Shown here: piece by piece, positions 1 through 6,931 of the stretch
How positions within the stretch are numbered: the first letter of the stretch is position 1
Layout of the letters: each line of letters starts with the position of its first letter
The notes under the pieces: generated by a model
Told to the model about the DNA's origin: nothing
What the model saw: the letters and a program-made list of their open reading frames with translations, nothing else
Databases searched by the model: none
Translations under genes and position numbers: made by a program
DNA from: Rhodococcus sp. SMB37
GTDB taxonomy: Bacteria > Actinomycetota > Actinomycetes > Mycobacteriales > Mycobacteriaceae
DNA length: 64,000 nt
NCBI RefSeq assembly: GCF_004345605.1
Contig: NZ_SLVY01000001.1
Span: 558,001 to 622,000, forward strand
Direction of reading: 5' to 3'

Positions 1-472
1 TCGCGCCCGGCACCGCGGGTGCGTCGCCGGACTTCTCGTACTCGGCGAGGATGTCGATGCGACGCTGGTGCCGCTCCTCGTTCGACCACTCGGTCGCGAG
101 GAAGGCGTCGACGATCGCGAGGGTCTCCTCGAGGGAGTGCATCCGGCCGCCGATACCGATCAGCTGGGCATTGTTGTGCTCGCGGGCGAGCTTCGCCGTC
201 TCGACGCTCCAGGCCAGCGCGCAGCGCGCACCGGGGACCTTGTTCGCGGCGATCTGCTCGCCGTTGCCGCTGCCGCCGAGGACGAGGCCGAGGCTGCCCG
301 GATCTGCAACGGTGCGACGGGCTGCTTCGATGCAGAACGCCGGGTAGTCGTCGAGTGCGTCGTATTCGAAGGCACCGCAGTCGACGGCTTCGTGACCGTT
401 CGCCGTCAGGTGTTCGATGATCTGATTCTTCCGTTCGAAACCGGCGTGGTCGGCTCCCAGGTAAACGCGCAT
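1..472 (-). CDS. rpiB: Ribose-5-phosphate isomerase B, C-terminus cut by the window edge
   Basis: Interconverts ribose 5-phosphate and ribulose 5-phosphate in the non-oxidative pentose phosphate pathway (cytosol). Reading the minus strand from the ATG at 472 gives MRVYLGADHAGFERKNQI, the typical RpiB opening with the GADHAG motif. It continues with VLGGSGNGEQIAANK (phosphate/anion-hole region) and HNNAQLIGIGGR. There is no stop before base 1, so about 157 residues of the family's usual ~150-160 are seen. This is the Rv2465c orthologue and begins a block syntenic with M. tuberculosis. In that species the next gene is Rv2466c; here about 4 kb of extra DNA intervenes. Confidence 0.95.
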   Translation of the reverse strand, partial: MRVYLGADHAGFERKNQIIEHLTANGHEAVDCGAFEYDALDDYPAFCIEAARRTVADPGSLGLVLGGSGNGEQIAANKVPGARCALAWSVETAKLAREHNNAQLIGIGGRMHSLEETLAIVDAFLATEWSNEERHQRRIDILAEYEKSGDAPAVPGA

Positions 473-529
473 GGGCAGAGTCTAGCCAGGAGCCCCCCGC
501 GGACTTGAACCGCTGGCACTCCTCAGGAG

Positions 530-548
530 TGAGGTTTCCCTCACCTAA
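530..548 (+). promoter_or_regulatory. Putative IdeR/DtxR iron box
   Basis: The minus-strand reading TTAGGTGAGGGAAACCTCA matches the 19-bp IdeR/DtxR consensus (TTAGGTTAGGCTAACCTAA) at 15 positions. It ends 22 bp before the ATG of the siderophore-binding lipoprotein gene, where a bound repressor would block transcription under iron sufficiency. The match is seen in the sequence; regulation is inferred. Confidence 0.6.
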
Positions 549-570
549 TCGGACCGGCTAAGTTGAGCGA

Positions 571-1512
571 ATGTTCACATCACAAGGACGATCGGCACGC
601 ATCCTCCTGGGCGCGGCAGCTGCCGCCGCAGCCGTTCTCCTGTCTGCTTGCGGCTCGACCTCGTCCGACGAGGCGGCGCCCTCCGACGAGTCCTACACCG
701 TGGAGCACGCCATGGGTGAGACGACGATCGAAGGCACTCCCGAGCGCATCGTCGTCATCGACTCCCCGCACCTCGACGCCCTCGTCGCACTCGGCATCAC
801 GCCGGTCGGCGCCACCGAATCGGGTGCGGCGACCGGTGTCCCCGCGTACCTCGCCGACGACCTCGAGGGCACCGAGATCGTGGGCCCCACGATGGAGCCC
901 GACCTCGAGGCCATCGCAAGCCTGAACCCCGACCTGATCATCGGTGCACAGGTCCGACACGAGGCGCTCTACGAGCAGCTCTCCGCGATCGCTCCGACCG
1001 TCTTCTCCGTGAACTCGGGTACCGACTGGGAAGAACAGGCCCGCATCACCGCCGCCGCCGTGGGCGAGACGGACGAGATGGAAACCCTCCTCACCGGTGT
1101 CGAGGAACGCGCCGCGCAGATCGGCAAGGAGATCGGTGCCGAAGGTCAGACCGCTTCGATGGTGCGTTTCCGCCCGGACAACTTCCGCCTGTACGGTCCC
1201 GACACCTTCTCTGGCACGATCCTCACGCAGGTCGGGTACGACCTCGGTGCGGATCGCGCCTGGAACGAGTACTCGATGCTCGAGCTCAGCCCCGAGAACT
1301 ACACCGAGATCGACGGCGACGTCGTCTTCTTCACCAATCCCGGCGGCGATCCGGCCGCGACCACAATGGCTGCGGTGACCGGTCTGTGGGGCGCACAGCC
1401 CGGAGTCGCGGCAGGAAACGTCCACGAGTTCGAGGACGAGACCTGGATGGTCGGCATCGGTGTGGTCGGCGCGAACACCATCCTCGACGACCTCGAGGCA
1501 ACCCTGGGCTAA
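571..1512 (+). CDS. Iron-siderophore ABC transporter substrate-binding lipoprotein (FecB/FepB-like)
   Basis: A 313-residue lipoprotein that would capture a ferric siderophore outside the membrane and deliver it to an ABC permease. The N-terminus has an Arg-containing start, an Ala-rich hydrophobic stretch and a lipobox LSAC (Cys27). The mature part is a periplasmic-binding-protein fold of the TroA/FecB type: the IEGTPERIVVIDSPHLDALVALG segment is the usual first lobe, and NPDLIIG recurs. No permease or ATPase gene is adjacent, so it would depend on a transporter encoded elsewhere. An IdeR-like box lies just upstream, which fits iron-repressed uptake. It sits in the accessory DNA between rpiB and the Rv2466c orthologue. 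Confidence 0.85.
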   Translation: MFTSQGRSARILLGAAAAAAAVLLSACGSTSSDEAAPSDESYTVEHAMGETTIEGTPERIVVIDSPHLDALVALGITPVGATESGAATGVPAYLADDLEGTEIVGPTMEPDLEAIASLNPDLIIGAQVRHEALYEQLSAIAPTVFSVNSGTDWEEQARITAAAVGETDEMETLLTGVEERAAQIGKEIGAEGQTASMVRFRPDNFRLYGPDTFSGTILTQVGYDLGADRAWNEYSMLELSPENYTEIDGDVVFFTNPGGDPAATTMAAVTGLWGAQPGVAAGNVHEFEDETWMVGIGVVGANTILDDLEATLG

Positions 1513-1574
1513 CGCGGGCCCCCGCCCCCACCCCATCCCCAGCAGACCACCGAGCCCGGCGTCGTCGAACCCTC

Positions 1575-2050
1575 TCAGACGACGGCGGGCTCTCGATCTG
1601 CCTGCGCCTCGAGCTCCCGCACCAACGGCAGCACCTTGGCGCCGAAGTACTCGACTTCCTCCTGGAAGTGCAGGAAGCCCGCGAGAACAAGGTCGACTCC
1701 GCGGCGGCGGTACTCGACGATGCGCCGCGCGACCTGCTCGGGAGTGCCGATCAACTGCGTGCGAAACCGTCGTTGTACTGCACCAGATCCTCGAACGACG
1801 AGTCCGCCCACATGCCCTTGCCGTCGCCGGTGGACGAACCGGCCTGCTTGACTGCATTGCGGAATCCTTCGACCGCGGGCCTGTTCGCCTTGGCGACGAT
1901 CTCCCGGAGCGTCTCGCGAGCTTCCTTCTCCGTGTCGCGGGCGATGATGAAGCCGTTGAGCCCCACTTTCACCTCCCGCTTGTGCGCGCGGGCGACCTCG
2001 CGCAACTCGTCGATCTGCGCGGTGATGCCGTCGTAGTCCTTGCCGTTGCT
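1575..2050 (-). pseudogene. 3' fragment of an SfnG-like FMNH2-dependent monooxygenase, frameshifted
   Basis: Only the last ~155 residues of a luciferase-fold monooxygenase of the dimethylsulfone monooxygenase (SfnG) type remain. Diagnostic pieces are VGLNGFIIARDTEKEA, KGMWADSSFEDLVQYNDGF, LIGTPEQVARRIVEYRRRGVD and FHFQEEVEYFG-type ending text. The reading frame breaks near 1763: inserting one base (a C/G pair) restores GF-RTQLIGTPEQ. Upstream it is joined in frame to a StyA-like fragment near 2050, so the FMN-binding N-terminal half is missing. A product with SfnG activity is very unlikely. The family supports sulfur scavenging from sulfones; here it is a relic. Confidence 0.8.
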
Positions 2051-2990
2051 GAACAACCGGGTCGTTTCCGCCGCGCCGTGCCCGCGGGCCTCCCAATGCT
2101 TCTCGAACTGGGCGGACAGCCACTGCTCCGTGAAGTCCCCGACGTGATCACGCACAGCGGCGACCAGCGCCGCGACCTGCACGACCGTGTTCTGCGCGCC
2201 CTGCCCCGCCACGGGGTCGAAGGAAATCGCGGTGTCACCGATCGCCGCGACGACGTGACCACCGGCAGTTCGCCCGACACCTCGCCGCACCGTCGGGGTC
2301 ACAGCACCGCGCAGCCACGAGTGCGGATCCTGTTCGATGACCCGCAACTGTTCGACCTCGACGGCGTCCTTCGGGAAGTACTCGCGGTAGAGGTCGACGA
2401 CCGCCTGGCGGGCGCTGTGCGCGTCGGTGGCGGTGTCGAAACGCTCCACCCACGGCGAATCCGGCTTTGCGAATCCCCGGAAACTCCAGGACGGCCCGAC
2501 GTCCTTGTGGAGATACGGGCCGATCCATGCCTCACCGAAATCGGCATGCAGATTGAAAACACTGTGGGTGCCGCCGGCGCTTCGATAGCCCCAGGTCTCG
2601 TCACTGTGATCGGGCCCCTGCAGGGTCACCATCAGCAACTGGCGCTGGGGCTCTGTGTAGACGGTGCGCTCCGCATCGAGCGGGAACAGCGACGCCAGGC
2701 CGCCCTTGCCCGTCGCCACCAGTGTCAGGTCGCTGCCGGACGCGATCTCGTCGAGACTGTCGAGATCCACTGTGCGCACCTCGAATCGACCACCACGGTC
2801 GTGAAATCGGCCGAGACGATCATCCGCACGCAGACGTACATCCACTCCCTGCGCGAGATAACGGAAGTCGGGATCGAATTCGAGCACCTCACCATAGGAC
2901 TCCCCCACCCCGGCGTGCAGGCGCGCACTCATCCCGGTCGACAGCGGACCGTCGGCGTACAGATCCTCGATGATGTCTGCATCCGACTCC
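2051..2990 (-). pseudogene. StyA-like (styrene/indole monooxygenase family) FAD monooxygenase fragment
   Basis: The segment around residues DLTLVATGKGGLASLF, YTEPQRQLLMVTLQG, the TVRRGVG stretch and IGDTAISFDPVAGQGAQN is recognisably the substrate-binding and C-terminal half of the two-component FAD monooxygenases related to StyA. The N-terminal Rossmann GxGxxG FAD motif is absent. Reading back from about 2990 the sequence turns into another gene, and at about 2050 it runs without a stop into the SfnG-like fragment. The open frame 1751-2932 is therefore a chimera produced by deletions, not a normal gene. The exact junctions are approximate because they were placed by family memory, not alignment. 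Confidence 0.7.
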
Positions 2991-3285
2991 AGTGCACCCG
3001 CAGTGCCTGTGGCAGGTTCGATTCCGCCGCGGCCAGATCCATCAACAGTCCGAACAACTGCCGGACGCTCGCGCCGAAGCCCCCGTGCTCGACCGACACG
3101 CGCACCGCCCCGAAACGGGCTTCACGCAGCCACCCGACCTCTTCGAACGGCAGGCGCCGGGCCTGCTCCCGCGCACTCGCACCCTGAGCGACCCGGTCGA
3201 AGACCGGGGCGAAGCGCTCCCGGAGCTCCCGATCGGTCGCGGCCCTGCCATCGGTCACGGCATTCTCGATGGTCGCACTACTCAC
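2991..3285 (-). pseudogene. N-terminal fragment of an acyl-CoA-dehydrogenase-like (SfnB/DszC type) flavin monooxygenase
   Basis: A proper start remains: a GTG at 3285 preceded by GAGGAG with 8-nt spacing, giving VSSATIENAVTDGRAATDR. About 95 residues of the helical N-terminal domain follow (LPFEEVGWLREARFGAVRVS, then AAAESNLPQALRVHW). Homology stops at about HW, where the StyA-like fragment begins in a different frame. The family normally has ~390-400 residues, so about three quarters is lost. Its relatives (SfnB, DszC) are FMNH2-dependent oxygenases or sulfur-acquisition oxidoreductases. This gene headed the minus-strand sulfur-type cluster that has collapsed. Confidence 0.75.
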
Positions 3286-3465
3286 GGCGCACACTCCTCG
3301 TCGGACGGTCTCATCCACCCTGCAGTGCGGAGCCGACGATGGCGCCACTTCTGCTCTACCAGAATGTGATTCGACTCGACAGCGCAAAAGCCGCGCCGTG
3401 CCCGACGGCACGACGCGGCGTCGGCTCCGTCAGACGACTCCGTGGCGCGGGGGGGTGGGTACCGC

Positions 3466-4604
3466 TCAACGTCCATCGGCCGAGTGCTGCAACTTCCATC
3501 GGGTTGCATCGTGCAGGGTATGTGTGCGGGCATCACGCCAGTACCGCGCCAGATTGGCCGAACCCGACGCGCTGCGGGTGCCACCGAGCTCGAACAACGC
3601 GTTCGCAGCCTCGAGTGCCGCGCGGGCCGCGCGGGCCGCGCGGGCCGCGCGGGCCGCGCGGGCCGCGACGACCTTGGCCGTCGCGACCTCGATGGATGCC
3701 TCAGCGGTCGTATCCTCGGTCGGAGTCGCCCGTGCCGCATCGACCGCACGCGCGGCAGCGGCGAGGAGCACCTGCGCAGACCGCACCGTCACGGTGGCCT
3801 CACCGGCGAGCTGAATCAGCAGGGGTCTTCGACGGCACGTCGGACGTCGGCCTCGAAGTGCGGTCGTGCGCGTCTCGCCTGGACTGTGGCTTCCACCAAT
3901 GCGCCGGTGGCGATTCCCACGTCGATCGCAGCGTGGACGAGCTGGGCCTGGGCACCGTAGGTGGTCGGCCCCGAGAAGAGCGGCGAATACGGCACCACCG
4001 ACGACGCGGGCACCGCGATGTCGTCGAGGACCACGGTGCCGCTCGCAGTGGTGCGCTGCCCCATTCCGTCCCAGTCGTCGACGATCGTGAGACCGTCGGT
4101 CCCGCGAGGAACGAACGCGATCACCTTGGGGGTGCCCGCATCCGGCGTATCCGAATCGTCGGACAGGCTGGCGCGCACCACGATCACGTCCGCGAACAAG
4201 GCGCCGGTGCTGTAGAACTTGCGGCCCGACAGGATGTAGTCGTCGCCCCGGCGACGCAGCACCGTGGTGTCGACGTTGATCGGGTGCGGTCCACGCTCGC
4301 TCTGCGCGTTGGCCAGCAACGTGCCGCCGAGGACCTTGCCGTAGAAGAAGCGACACTGTTCGGCACTACCCTGCGTGCGCAGCGCCTCGAGAAAGGTGAA
4401 ATGCGACTGCGGGATCTGTGCGATGCTCGGATCCGCCGCAGCGAGCAGACCGGATTCGGCGAGGGCACGCACCTCGTCGCGCGGCAGGTCTCGGTTCGCG
4501 TCGCGCTGCCCGGCCTCGGCGGCGAAACTGTCGGCCAGCTGCGCAGCGACGCGGAGAGCCTCCTCGCAGCTCCCGAGCCGGGCTGCCGTCGTCGACGCCG
4601 TCAC
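3466..4604 (-). pseudogene. Acyl-CoA-dehydrogenase-like monooxygenase (DszC/SfnB type), frameshifted and internally deleted
   Basis: The frame from 4604 encodes an acyl-CoA-dehydrogenase fold with family text such as ADPSIAQIPQSHF, LANAQSERG, YILSGRKFYSTGA and DGMGQRTTASGTVVLDDI. It stops at 3816 after FEADVRRAVEDPC. Adding one C in the run of four at 3822-3825 restores ...DPLLIQLAGEATVTV and leads to the C-terminal signature WRDARTHTLHD of DszC relatives. Also, AESGLLA joins directly to ADPSIAQ, whereas family members have roughly 24 more residues there, so an in-frame deletion is likely. An expanded Ala-Ala-Arg repeat lies in the last helix. All this points to decay, unless the frameshift is a sequencing error. 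Confidence 0.75.
3617..3667. repeat. 9-bp tandem repeat (about 5.5 units) inside the DszC-like pseudogene
   Basis: Five perfect copies of gccgcgcgg plus a partial sixth. Read on the minus strand in the DszC-like frame it encodes repeated Ala-Ala-Arg. Unit length is a multiple of three, so expansion or contraction keeps the frame. Relatives carry no such run, to my knowledge, so this looks like slippage. Confidence 0.85.
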
Positions 4605-4771
4605 CGTGTGCCCGCCGCAGGCTACCGAACGCTGCCGGCGGTGAGCCGGCTGTCGTCGTAGGTGAGCGGGGACCGGTGGAGCTCACAGGACATGATCCGG
4701 AATCGTAGAGCGCAACCACTCGGCTATCGACCATTGCGCTCGCCGTGATCTCAACTCCCGCCCGAAAGGCA

Positions 4772-4806
4772 CCGGTGGTGGAGCGGACGGTCCACTCCAC
4801 CACCGG
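4772..4806 (-). terminator. Hairpin downstream of the Rv2466c orthologue
   Basis: Perfect 12-bp GC-rich arms (4772-4783 and 4795-4806) with a further GGA/TCC pairing inside the loop. It begins 30 bp past the stop codon of the minus-strand gene ending at 4836. There is no clear U-tract, as is common in actinobacteria. The rest of the 4605-4835 gap shows nothing else. Confidence 0.55.
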
Positions 4807-4835
4807 AGGCCTCCGCCTGCCGGGTTCTGTCGGCG

Positions 4836-5465
4836 CTAGTCGAAGCTGGGGTCTTCGTTGCGGCTGCGCTTGAGCTCGAAGAAGTGCGGGTAGGACGCGA
4901 GTGCGACGACGCCGTCCCACACCTTGCCGGCTTCTTCGCCGCGCGGGATCTTCGACAGCACCGGCCCGAAGAACGCGACACCGTTGACGTGGATAGTGGG
5001 GGTTCCCACGTCCGGGCCTACGGCGTCCATCCCCGCCGCGTGGCTTGCGCGCAGCGCCTCGTCGTATTCTTCGCTTTCGGCAGCCTGCGCGAGGACAGGG
5101 TCGAGGTCGAGTTCGGCGAGAGCACCGGCGATGACGTCGGTGAAGTCCTTGTTGCCCTCGTTGTGGATGCGAGTGCCCATCGCGGTGTAGAGGCTCTCGA
5201 GGATCTCGTCACCGTACTTCTGCGACGCCGCGATCGCGACACGCACCGGTCCCCACGCCTTCTTCATCATCTCGGAGTACTCGTCGGGCAGGTCGCGGCC
5301 CTCGTTGAGGACGGCGAGGCTCATGACGTGGAAGCGTGCCTCGATGTCGCGTACCCGGGTGACCTCGAGGATCCACCGCGAGGTGATCCAACACCACGGG
5401 CACAACGGGTCGAACCAGAAATCGGCTGTGTCCTTACCGGCGGTACCGGTGGTCTGGTCACTCAA
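4836..5465 (-). CDS. Mycothiol-dependent nitroreductase, Rv2466c orthologue (DsbA-like thioredoxin fold)
   Basis: About 209 residues, almost co-linear with M. tuberculosis Rv2466c, a mycothiol-dependent reductase known for activating nitro prodrugs. The active-site motif CPWC is at residues 22-25 in [17 protein letters not shown], followed by [16 protein letters not shown], then [18 protein letters not shown] and the closing [17 protein letters not shown] chose a TTG start at 5465 because GAGGAG lies 7 nt upstream, there is no in-frame ATG near, and the length then matches the family. The gene is divergent from the flavoprotein gene at 5627 with a 161-bp shared promoter region. Confidence 0.93.
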   Translation of the reverse strand: MSDQTTGTAGKDTADFWFDPLCPWCWITSRWILEVTRVRDIEARFHVMSLAVLNEGRDLPDEYSEMMKKAWGPVRVAIAASQKYGDEILESLYTAMGTRIHNEGNKDFTDVIAGALAELDLDPVLAQAAESEEYDEALRASHAAGMDAVGPDVGTPTIHVNGVAFFGPVLSKIPRGEEAGKVWDGVVALASYPHFFELKRSRNEDPSFD

Positions 5466-5626
5466 AATGATCTCCTCACACGAATCGGTTTCCAGAGAGT
5501 GCAACACCACCCCGCGGGGCATTCTTCCCGATCTTCGCCGCGGCAGTGCGCGGTCCCCGTACCGTCGGACACGAGGACCGGGACGCAAAGCGTGTGAGCG
5601 CGCACAAATGAACGAGAGGTCATGCG

Positions 5627-6868
5627 ATGGCGGGTGAGAAGACGTTCGTGATCGTCGGCGCCGGACTCGCCGGCGCCAAGGTGGCGGAAGAACTGCGGGC
5701 ACGAGATTTCCCAGGGCACGTGGTATTGATCGGCACCGAGGAACATCTGCCGTACGAACGACCGCCGCTGTCGAAGGAGTATTTCGCCGGCGACAAGAGA
5801 CTTCTCGACTTCACCGTGCAGCGCGGCGACTGGTACCGAGACCATCGTGTCGATCTTCGCCTCGGCACGACGGTCACCGCGATCGACCCGGCCGCGCACA
5901 CGGTCTCCTTACCGGACGGTTCGACCGTGCACTACGACAAGTTGGCGCTCGCGACGGGATCACGGTCTCGGCGTCTGCCGCTTTCCGGGGCCGACAGTTC
6001 GGGCGTCCACGTCCTGCGCACGGTCTCGGAGGCCGACGACCTGCTCGCCGCGATCCGGCGCGACGACGGCACCGCCGCGCGCCTCGCGATCATCGGCGCG
6101 GGATGGATCGGACTCGAGATAGCGGCGGGTGCGCGGGGGCACGGCGCCGACGTGACGGTGATCGAATCCGCGGCCACTCCCCTGTCCGGATCGCTGGGCC
6201 CGCAGATCGGCGCGGTGTTCTCCGACCTGCACCGGGCGCACGGAGTCGACATGAGGCTCGACGCGTCGGTCCGGGAGATCGCCGTCGACGGCGGCCGCGC
6301 CGCAGGTGTCGTCCTTGCCGACGGGAGCACCCTGCCGGCAGATGCGGTGCTTGTCGCGGTGGGTGCGGCACCCAACATCGAGCTCGCCGAGGACGCGGGC
6401 CTCGCTGTCGACGGCGGGGTCCTCGTCGACTCGTCGCTGGCCACGAGTGATCCGGACATCGTCGCGGTCGGCGACATTGCGGCGGCCGAGCACCCCACAC
6501 TCGGCGGCCGGGTGCGGGTAGAGCACTGGGCCAACGCACTGAACCAACCTGCGGTGGCCGCGGCGACGATGCTCGGCATCGATGCCTCCTACGACCGCTT
6601 GCCGTACTTCTTCACCGACCAGTACGACCTCGGGATGGAGTACGTCGGGCTGGCACCACCCGATTCACGGGTAGTCACCCGCGGAGATGTCGACATGCGC
6701 GAGTTCCTCGCGTTCTGGCTCGACGACGACAACAAGGTGCTGGCCGGGATGAACGTGAACATCTGGGACGCCGGCGACGACATCCGTGCACTCGTCTCGT
6801 CGGGTTCACCCGTCGATCCGGCCCGCCTCGCGGACACGAGCGTGCCGTTGTCGGACGTCGCCACCTGA
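5627..6868 (+). CDS. FAD-dependent oxidoreductase, ferredoxin/putidaredoxin reductase family
   Basis: A 413-residue flavoprotein with two dinucleotide-binding motifs: GAGLAG at residues 11-16 for FAD and [11 protein letters not shown] in the middle for NAD(P)H. It also has the [10 protein letters not shown]-type FAD contact region and a C-terminal reductase domain ([11 protein letters not shown]). Such proteins move electrons from NAD(P)H to a ferredoxin or rubredoxin serving an oxygenase or P450; no partner gene is adjacent, so the electron acceptor is unknown. The gene is divergent from the Rv2466c orthologue and followed by pepN after 63 bp. Confidence 0.88.
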   Translation: MAGEKTFVIVGAGLAGAKVAEELRARDFPGHVVLIGTEEHLPYERPPLSKEYFAGDKRLLDFTVQRGDWYRDHRVDLRLGTTVTAIDPAAHTVSLPDGSTVHYDKLALATGSRSRRLPLSGADSSGVHVLRTVSEADDLLAAIRRDDGTAARLAIIGAGWIGLEIAAGARGHGADVTVIESAATPLSGSLGPQIGAVFSDLHRAHGVDMRLDASVREIAVDGGRAAGVVLADGSTLPADAVLVAVGAAPNIELAEDAGLAVDGGVLVDSSLATSDPDIVAVGDIAAAEHPTLGGRVRVEHWANALNQPAVAAATMLGIDASYDRLPYFFTDQYDLGMEYVGLAPPDSRVVTRGDVDMREFLAFWLDDDNKVLAGMNVNIWDAGDDIRALVSSGSPVDPARLADTSVPLSDVAT

Positions 6869-6931
6869 GCGCGCCCCGACCATGATGGGATGGGTTCCGA
6901 CCGACATCCCGTCGTGAGAAGGAGTTCTCCT

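Noticed and set aside
491-559. A tRNA gene on the minus strand between rpiB and fecB
   Set aside because: Only the T-arm and four terminal pairs fit; the acceptor and D-arms do not pair and position 33 is not T. Reported as a finding but not as a tRNA.
580-1857. 425-codon minus-strand frame over the fecB-like gene
   Set aside because: Shadow frame; the plus-strand lipoprotein has a lipobox and family motifs.
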